Under the pieces are notes generated by a model. It was not told where the DNA came from. It searched no databases and was given only the letters and a program-made list of their open reading frames with translations. Below, piece by piece: positions 1-3,001 of a DNA stretch of 5,378 nucleotides (positions are counted from its first letter, which is position 1; each line of letters opens with the position of its first letter). The position numbers and the translations under genes were made by a program. The DNA comes from Candidatus Omnitrophota bacterium. GTDB taxonomy: Bacteria; Omnitrophota; Gorgyraeia; Zapsychrales; JANLHA01. Where the stretch lies: the NCBI GenBank assembly GCA_023247815.1, contig JAHFFS010000109.1:1-5378 (forward strand). Direction: 5' to 3'.

Positions 1-1154
1 TGTTCCATCCCCTCCATCCCCTCCATTAAGGAAGCCTGCAGCCGGCTTTCGGAATCCAATAGAAAGTTGCCAGAGGTAACGATCGTCTCGCCTTCGTTGA
101 GTCCGGATTTGACCGCCACCATCCCATCACCTTCCATGCCCGTTTCGATGCGTCGGGGTTCAAAAACCCCTTCCCGAACCTGGACGAAAACGATTTTGCT
201 CAAACCCAAATCCATCATCGCCTCCCGCGGAATGACCAAAGACGCGTCCAGCTCGACGGGAAAATCAACATCCGCAAACATATTGACACTCAACTCTCCT
301 CGATAGTCCGGCAATTCGACCCGGACGCGAGTGGTGCGAGTAGCGGGATCAACAACCGGTGCCACTCCTTTAACAATCCCCGCTGTTTTTTCACCATAGG
401 TCGGAATGGTGACTACGACATTTTGACCGACGCTGATAAACCCTAAATCGTTTTCCGGAATTTGCGCGTAAATCCATTTCGGATTATTTTCATCGAAGAA
501 TAACAAATCCGGCTGTACCCATAGCTGACCATATTTGATCTGCCGCAACTGCCGAAGCTGTGTTTCTGTTAACCCCAAGTGGATCAATTCGTATTCGGCT
601 TTAAGCAATTGCTGTTGCGCTTTAACTTTTTCATCGCTGCGCCAGCGACTTTGCGCGGGAGCTTTCGTGTAATATTTTCTCCAATCCGTTCGGTACTCAT
701 CACGGCTTTCCCGACGATAAAGAAAAGGGTAATACGCGCGCCAGGCCTCGATGTAGGCCAATTGCGCGTCGTACAATTCCAAATCATGCGCCACATAACC
801 ATAGGCATGAATCGTTTTAACTAAATTTTGTTTTGTCACCAAAGCGGTTTTGATACCGATGATCTGCTGCTTTTGGCCATTCAGAGAGACCGTTGTATAC
901 CCGGAAATAGGTTTTTCCGCGGCCGAGTCCATCGACGGATCGACCGTTACCTTTTTTACCAACGTCATACCGCAAATCGGACAATGCCCAGGATGATCGC
1001 TGGTATATTGCGGATGCATGGGACAGTAATAAATCTCTTTATGGATAGGATTAACAATCCCGGGCGCGGCCGACGATTTCTTAAATAAAAACCACGCTGT
1101 GCCAGCAGCCACGGCTATTAACAAAATGATTAAAATGATTTTCCGGTTCTTCAT
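1..1154 (-). CDS. cusB: CusB-like RND efflux periplasmic adaptor with heavy-metal-binding domain (3' end beyond window)
   Basis: Membrane-fusion (HlyD/CusB-family) adaptor that would link an inner-membrane RND metal pump to an outer-membrane channel. The frame is open for 384 codons from ATG 1154 to the left edge, so the C-terminus is missing. Residues ~6-24 form an N-terminal membrane anchor or uncleaved signal. Residues ~42-66 are a heavy-metal-binding domain with YYCPMHP (Cys44, Met46, His47) and CPICGM (Cys58, Cys61, Met63). A helical stretch follows (~125-215), then the adaptor beta-barrel with PKWIYAQIPENDLGFISVG and VDPATRTTRVRV, and a membrane-proximal part ending GNFLLDSESRLQA. The visible end is Met-rich (MEGMEGME). 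A GGAG Shine-Dalgarno at 1161-1164, 6 nt before ATG, supports the start. It lies 82 bp after a small Cys-rich exported protein gene, probably its operon partner. The classical lipoyl half-motifs are not recognisable. Family-level call is firm; Cu/Ag specificity is inferred from the metal-binding domain. Confidence 0.93.
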   Translation of the reverse strand, partial: MKNRKIILIILLIAVAAGTAWFLFKKSSAAPGIVNPIHKEIYYCPMHPQYTSDHPGHCPICGMTLVKKVTVDPSMDSAAEKPISGYTTVSLNGQKQQIIGIKTALVTKQNLVKTIHAYGYVAHDLELYDAQLAYIEAWRAYYPFLYRRESRDEYRTDWRKYYTKAPAQSRWRSDEKVKAQQQLLKAEYELIHLGLTETQLRQLRQIKYGQLWVQPDLLFFDENNPKWIYAQIPENDLGFISVGQNVVVTIPTYGEKTAGIVKGVAPVVDPATRTTRVRVELPDYRGELSVNMFADVDFPVELDASLVIPREAMMDLGLSKIVFVQVREGVFEPRRIETGMEGDGMVAVKSGLNEGETIVTSGNFLLDSESRLQASLMEGMEGME

Positions 1155-1160
1155 AGCTCA

Positions 1161-1164
1161 CTCC
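1161..1164 (-). promoter_or_regulatory. Ribosome binding site of the CusB-like adaptor gene
   Basis: GGAG on the minus strand with a 6-nt spacer to ATG at 1154. It supports translation from this ATG rather than a later one. Confidence 0.6.
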
Positions 1165-1236
1165 ATTCCTTAGTTCAATAGCTAAAACACTCCCAACGCG
1201 TTTTAAACGACAAATGGGATTTCTTGAATTGAAGGA

Positions 1237-1599
1237 TTAGATACGAAGATTGCGGAATTGAATATAAAAAGGTGTGTTGGAAATCGGTCCAGGCGGGCCG
1301 TCGAGATAGGCTAAATCGAATTTTGCTCTTGGGAAGCTTATTGGATCGACTAAGGACTCGAGGGAAGCAAAAACCGTTGCGCTCTGTATAGCCTTATTAT
1401 AGGAGAAGCTGCTGGGAAGATCTGCCTGATATTGGGTTTTGCAACAATGATCTTTTGTGGAAGCGGTATGCTGATGGCAGGCTTGGCAGCCTCGCTCTGC
1501 TTGCGCCAAACTCGAAAAACTGCAGCAAAACGTGTACGCAAAGAAAACCGTGATAATAAGAAAACTAACTCCAGCTTTGGCAAACGCTTTATTCTTCAT
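1237..1599 (-). CDS. Small exported Cys/His-rich protein, first gene of a probable metal-efflux operon
   Basis: 120-aa protein of no family I can name. Residues 1-34 look like a Sec signal peptide (basic MKNKAFAK, hydrophobic 10-32, likely cleavage after SLAQA at 34). The mature part begins with a Cys/His cluster: Cys38-x-x-Cys41-His42-x-His44, then His51-Cys52-Cys53. These are plausible soft-metal ligands. CxxCH also matches a haem c site, but nothing else suggests a cytochrome. The C-terminus (GPPGPISNTPFYIQFRNLRI) has a proline-rich turn and short hydrophobic end; its role is unknown. An in-frame TGA lies 6 nt upstream of ATG 1599, so the reading frame cannot start earlier. No Shine-Dalgarno precedes it, and a predicted promoter places the transcript start at about the ATG, suggesting leaderless translation. 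It lies 82 bp before the CusB-like gene. Inferred role: periplasmic metal binding or sensing alongside the efflux system. Confidence 0.72.
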   Translation of the reverse strand: MKNKAFAKAGVSFLIITVFFAYTFCCSFSSLAQAERGCQACHQHTASTKDHCCKTQYQADLPSSFSYNKAIQSATVFASLESLVDPISFPRAKFDLAYLDGPPGPISNTPFYIQFRNLRI

Positions 1600-1605
1600 A
1601 TTTCA

Positions 1606-1634
1606 GTTTTAACATACCCATAAGGGAATGTCAA
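1606..1634 (-). promoter_or_regulatory. Predicted sigma70 promoter of the metal-efflux operon
   Basis: Minus strand: -35 TTGACA (1629-1634, perfect), 17-bp spacer, -10 TAAAAC (1606-1611, 4 of 6). Initiation about 7 nt past the -10 would fall at or next to ATG 1599, giving a leaderless mRNA. This agrees with the absence of a Shine-Dalgarno. Confidence 0.5.
1613..1630. promoter_or_regulatory. Dyad-symmetric candidate operator in the promoter spacer (CsoR-like)
   Basis: Plus strand CATACCCATAAGGGAATG: CAT/ATG and CCC/GGG pair around a 4-nt centre, with one mismatched position per arm. It covers the -35/-10 spacer and touches the -35, a good place for a repressor or a MerR-type activator. The ATACCC...GGG-T/A-AT form resembles the G-tract pseudo-palindromes bound by CsoR-family Cu(I) sensors. 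No regulator gene is visible here, so the assignment is inference. Confidence 0.35.
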
Positions 1635-1666
1635 GTTCTAGATGCTAAAAACCACTTTTTAAAACA

Positions 1667-1687
1667 GTCTCATGTCTCATGTTTCAT
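1667..1687. repeat. Three tandem 7-nt units
   Basis: GTCTCAT, GTCTCAT, GTTTCAT in a row on the plus strand, followed by a fourth degenerate start (GTCCCA). It sits 33-53 bp upstream of the predicted -35 of the metal-efflux operon. It could be simple slippage or clustered binding sites; no function is assigned. Confidence 0.5.
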
Positions 1688-1733
1688 GTCCCAAGTAATT
1701 TGCAACTTAAGACTTGTTACTTTCCAGAGACCG

Positions 1734-1825
1734 ACCCGAAAATATCTGCCTACGCCTACAGGATTAGTTAAGGGTGCGGTTGGCAGATTTTCCCGTCTTA
1801 CCTTTGGTAAGATTTACCCGAAAAT
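1734..1825 (-). other. Candidate structured RNA or repeat element with competing helices
   Basis: In the 300-bp gap between two minus-strand genes. Plus-strand coordinates: ACCCGAAAAT occurs twice (1734-1743 and 1816-1825). Segment 1782-1792 (GGCAGATTTTC) can pair with 1738-1750 as 11 bp with a 2-nt bulge. Alternatively ATTTTC (1787-1792) pairs with GAAAAT (1820-1825), enclosing a perfect 7-bp hairpin (TCTTACC 1796-1802, loop TTT, GGTAAGA 1806-1812). The two long-range pairings exclude each other. If transcribed on the minus strand it lies between the exported-protein gene and the metal operon promoter. I match it to no known riboswitch. A degenerate dispersed repeat is the main alternative. 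Confidence 0.35.
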
Positions 1826-1903
1826 TCGTTTCCCGTTCTTTTGGATTCGGCGACGCTCTTCCACTCTTGATCACTGATGATTTTGATAAAGAACCATCAA
1901 TTC

Positions 1904-2266
1904 TTATTCAATCGTCAAAGCATCAATGACCTTCTTACCGTAACTGTTGACACTGTACTCGACGGCGACCTTGTCTCCCGCCTTCAAATCCGCCGAAGTG
2001 GCTGCCTGAGCGGCCTTCATGATCTTGGCCGTAGCCGGCAAACTCAAAGTTTCCGTCTTTTGATCCGTCATTCCTTCGGGCAGATATTCAACATCAATGT
2101 ACTGCTTGTCTGAATCGACAAAGGCGATGGTGCCAGACAGTTTGCCTGTTGTCGCAGCGGCAGAAACCGTCCCAGCCTCATCTGCTGAAAAAACAGCTGA
2201 TGGATAGGCGTGGAACAAGCCGATTGCCAAAAGAAGACACCCTGCTAATTTCAAAAGTGCTTTCAT
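1904..2266 (-). CDS. Small exported protein with DUF5666-like beta-rich domain
   Basis: 120-aa protein from ATG 2266. An upstream in-frame GTG at 2275 lies inside the Shine-Dalgarno, so I reject it as the start. Residues 1-28 are a Sec signal peptide (MKALLK, hydrophobic core, AVFSA then DEA), giving a mature protein of about 92 residues. The mature part has a pattern seen in DUF5666/OB-like small secreted proteins: GTIAFVDSDKQYIDVEYLPEG, a middle strand ending LPATAKI, then ADLKAGDKVAVEYSV and a final strand KKVIDALTIE. It has no cysteine after the signal peptide and no catalytic motif. An LAGC lipobox-like string (residues 7-10) is too close to the N-terminus and followed by more hydrophobic residues, so a lipoprotein is unlikely. 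It appears monocistronic, with tRNA-Glu upstream and a non-coding gap downstream. Function unknown; likely periplasmic. Confidence 0.8.
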   Translation of the reverse strand: MKALLKLAGCLLLAIGLFHAYPSAVFSADEAGTVSAAATTGKLSGTIAFVDSDKQYIDVEYLPEGMTDQKTETLSLPATAKIMKAAQAATSADLKAGDKVAVEYSVNSYGKKVIDALTIE

Positions 2267-2270
2267 TCTA

Positions 2271-2281
2271 ATCACCCCCTT
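2271..2281 (-). promoter_or_regulatory. Strong Shine-Dalgarno that decides the ATG 2266 start
   Basis: AAGGGGGTGAT on the minus strand matches the ideal AAGGAGGTGAT at 10 of 11 positions. The G-rich core is 8 nt from ATG 2266. It overlaps the alternative GTG at 2275, which rules that start out. Confidence 0.75.
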
Positions 2282-2369
2282 TCCTTATATTTTTATACCA
2301 ACGAAGATGAATAACCTTATCGACGCCTTAAATTCAACATGTCCGAATCAACTCAAGCCCTGATATTTG

Positions 2370-2443
2370 CGACCCCAGCGGGATTTGAACCCGCGCTGCA
2401 AGCTTGAAAAGCTTGTGTCCTGACCAGGCTAGACGATGGGGTC
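2370..2443 (-). tRNA. tRNA-Glu (anticodon UUC)
   Basis: 74 nt that fold as a complete cloverleaf. Acceptor GACCCCA/TGGGGTC is 7 bp with discriminator G at 2370. The D-arm is GTCT/GGAC with loop AGCCTGGTCA. The anticodon arm is CAAGC/GCTTG with loop TTTTCAA, anticodon TTC, reading GAA/GAG. The variable loop has 4 nt, and the T-arm is GCGGG/CCCGC with loop TTCAAAT. CCA is not encoded (CAA follows the discriminator). It is the last element of a row of three tRNA-Glu-like relics and a GIY-YIG gene. Its 5' flank (TCAAAAAAAGCATTTTC) is identical to that of one relic. Transcription probably starts at the promoter after gyrA or at an unseen nearer one. Confidence 0.96.
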
Positions 2444-2520
2444 GAAAATGCTTTTTTTGATAGAACACTGTCAAACCCGCTTGCCCCGCCAAAGGCGGAG
2501 TGTCCTGACCAGGCTAGACG
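2415..2520. repeat. 106-bp direct repeat, left copy
   Basis: Matches 2822-2927 at a constant offset of 407 bp with a single mismatch (G2428 versus A2835). It includes the 5' half of the intact tRNA-Glu, the 11-nt spacer and most of the relic at 2455-2528. Together with the right copy it brackets the GIY-YIG gene. Confidence 0.95.
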
Positions 2521-2528
2521 ATGGGGTC
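2455..2528 (-). pseudogene. tRNA-Glu relic, copy 1 (between GIY-YIG and tRNA-Glu)
   Basis: Keeps the first 28 nt of tRNA-Glu unchanged (acceptor 5' strand, D-arm, through GGACA at 2501). The anticodon arm is replaced by a 17-nt hairpin (2484-2500) with CTCCG/CGGGG arms and middle CCTTTGG. A 4-nt CAAG variable loop follows, then a T-arm region with no usable stem (CGGGT TTGACAG TGTTC). The acceptor 3' strand is lost, so it cannot be a working tRNA. It ends 11 nt before the intact tRNA. Confidence 0.75.
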
Positions 2529-2537
2529 GAAAGTGTG

Positions 2538-2777
2538 TTATTGAATCAATCTTCTAAAAGCTTCTCCTCCTTTATATTTTTTAATTTGCTTTTCTCTCTT
2601 GATTGCCTCTGTTTTTGTGGTCAAAACTTCCTTGTGTATAACCAAAAAAGGGGCTCTATTTTTAACACTTCTCGATTTTTCGCGATTGTGTTCTTGCAAT
2701 CTACGTTCTATGTTATCCGTATGCCCAATGTAATATTTTTGATCTTTCTGACTTTGTAAAATATAAACAAAAAACAC
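2538..2777 (-). CDS. Stand-alone small GIY-YIG nuclease-domain protein (UPF0213/YhbQ type)
   Basis: 79-aa protein made of one GIY-YIG domain, the usual length for this stand-alone family. FVYIL (residues 3-7) is the GIY strand and YYIGHT (15-20) the YIG strand. ERRLQEHN (24-31) carries the conserved Arg, and TKTEAIKREKQIKK (54-67) carries the conserved Glu57 with the basic helix; GEAFRRLI closes the fold. The domain cuts or binds DNA in many families; the physiological role of these small members is not settled. Start is GTG 2777: an in-frame TGA lies 9 nt upstream, and GGGTGA (2784-2789) serves as Shine-Dalgarno at a 6-nt spacing. That Shine-Dalgarno sits in the T-arm of a tRNA-Glu relic whose 74th position is the G of the start codon. 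The gene is flanked by 106-bp direct repeats containing tRNA-Glu 5' halves, suggesting homing-like or target-linked behaviour (inference). Confidence 0.9.
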   Translation of the reverse strand: MFFVYILQSQKDQKYYIGHTDNIERRLQEHNREKSRSVKNRAPFLVIHKEVLTTKTEAIKREKQIKKYKGGEAFRRLIQ

Positions 2778-2850
2778 TTTGCGTCACCCATTTGAACCGT
2801 GCTTGCCCCGCCGAAGGCGGGGTGTCCTGACCAGACTAGACGATGGGGTC
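2777..2850 (-). pseudogene. tRNA-Glu relic, copy 2, abutting the GIY-YIG gene
   Basis: The best preserved relic. Acceptor 5' strand GACCCCA, D-arm (one change in the loop, AGTCTGGTCA) and GGACA are kept. The anticodon arm is a 17-nt hairpin (2806-2822), CCCCG/CGGGG with middle CCTTCGG. In tRNA numbering this puts TTC at 34-36 but C instead of the invariant T at 33. A CAAG variable loop follows, then a T-arm CACGG TTCAAAT GGGTG with the same T-loop as the real tRNA but only 3 of 5 stem pairs. The 3' acceptor (ACGCAAA) no longer pairs. With 74 positions it ends exactly on the first base of the GIY-YIG start codon. Confidence 0.75.
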
Positions 2851-2927
2851 GAAAATGCTTTTTTTGATAGAACACTGTCAAACCCGCTTGCCCCGCCAAA
2901 GGCGGAGTGTCCTGACCAGGCTAGACG
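2822..2927. repeat. 106-bp direct repeat, right copy
   Basis: Partner of 2415-2520 (105 of 106 identical). It contains the 5' half of relic copy 2, the 11-nt spacer and most of relic copy 3. Identity stops sharply at 2927/2520, where the 5' end of relic copy 3 departs from the tRNA sequence. Confidence 0.95.
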
Positions 2928-2935
2928 GCATGGTC
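2862..2935 (-). pseudogene. tRNA-Glu relic, copy 3 (first after the promoter)
   Basis: Carries CGTCTAGCCTGGTCAGGACA intact, but the acceptor 5' end is altered (GACCATGC where the tRNA has GACCCCAT). The anticodon arm is replaced by the hairpin at 2891-2907, identical to copy 1, and the T-arm region is degenerate as in copy 1. It starts about 20 nt after the predicted transcription start of the promoter at 2962-2991. Its 5' end is 85 bp from that of copy 2, the same spacing as copy 1 to the intact tRNA. Confidence 0.65.
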
Positions 2936-2961
2936 AATTTTTGCGTGGAACGAAAGCGGGT

Positions 2962-2991
2962 ATTATATTCAAAACAGGCGTTTCCGGTCAA
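2962..2991 (-). promoter_or_regulatory. Near-consensus sigma70 promoter after gyrA
   Basis: Minus strand: -35 TTGACC (2986-2991, 5 of 6), 18-bp spacer, -10 TATAAT (2962-2967, perfect). It begins 11 bp past the gyrA stop and points into the tRNA relics, the GIY-YIG gene and tRNA-Glu. Expected start is around 2957-2954. This is the strongest promoter-like sequence I see in the window and probably made the original tRNA transcript. Confidence 0.7.
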
Positions 2992-3001
2992 GGGAAAAGA
3001 G

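Larger units (their letters stand above)
2415..2927 (-). mobile_element. Candidate GIY-YIG cassette associated with tRNA-Glu
   Basis: A 79-aa GIY-YIG nuclease gene in about 300 bp of unique AT-rich sequence lies between 106-bp direct repeats made of tRNA-Glu 5' halves. An intact tRNA-Glu is kept at the downstream end. The layout is what one expects if a 407-bp unit entered, or was duplicated at, the junction between the 5' half and the anticodon arm of tRNA-Glu while carrying a replacement 5' half. No integrase or transposase is visible. Tandem duplication without mobility is an alternative, so the boundaries are provisional. Confidence 0.4.

Noticed and set aside
1468..1488. CxxCH as a haem c attachment site in the small exported protein
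   Set aside because: No distal ligand pattern or cytochrome fold is visible; the additional HxH and HCC fit metal binding better.
1686..1877. 63-codon plus-strand frame in the intergenic gap
   Set aside because: No Shine-Dalgarno, basic and aromatic-rich random-looking composition, and it overlaps the inverted repeats that better explain the sequence.
2237..2248. LAGC lipobox in the DUF5666-like protein
   Set aside because: The Cys is residue 10, the hydrophobic core lies after it, and a standard AVFSA cleavage site follows.
2292..2297. -10 box TATAAA upstream of the small exported protein gene
   Set aside because: No acceptable -35 lies at the right distance, so I did not list it as a promoter.
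2484..2500. Rho-independent terminator at the CCGCC/GGCGG hairpin
   Set aside because: No T-run follows on either strand, and the hairpin sits in anticodon-arm position of a tRNA relic.
2436..2759. Plus-strand frame starting MGSKMLFLIEHCQ, with a near copy at 2843-3124
   Set aside because: Both are created by the 106-bp repeat, run antisense to the tRNA relics and the GIY-YIG or gyrA gene, and resemble no protein.
2415..2927. CRISPR array
   Set aside because: The repeated units are tRNA-derived, unequal in spacing (85, 322, 85 bp), with no spacer series and no cas gene.
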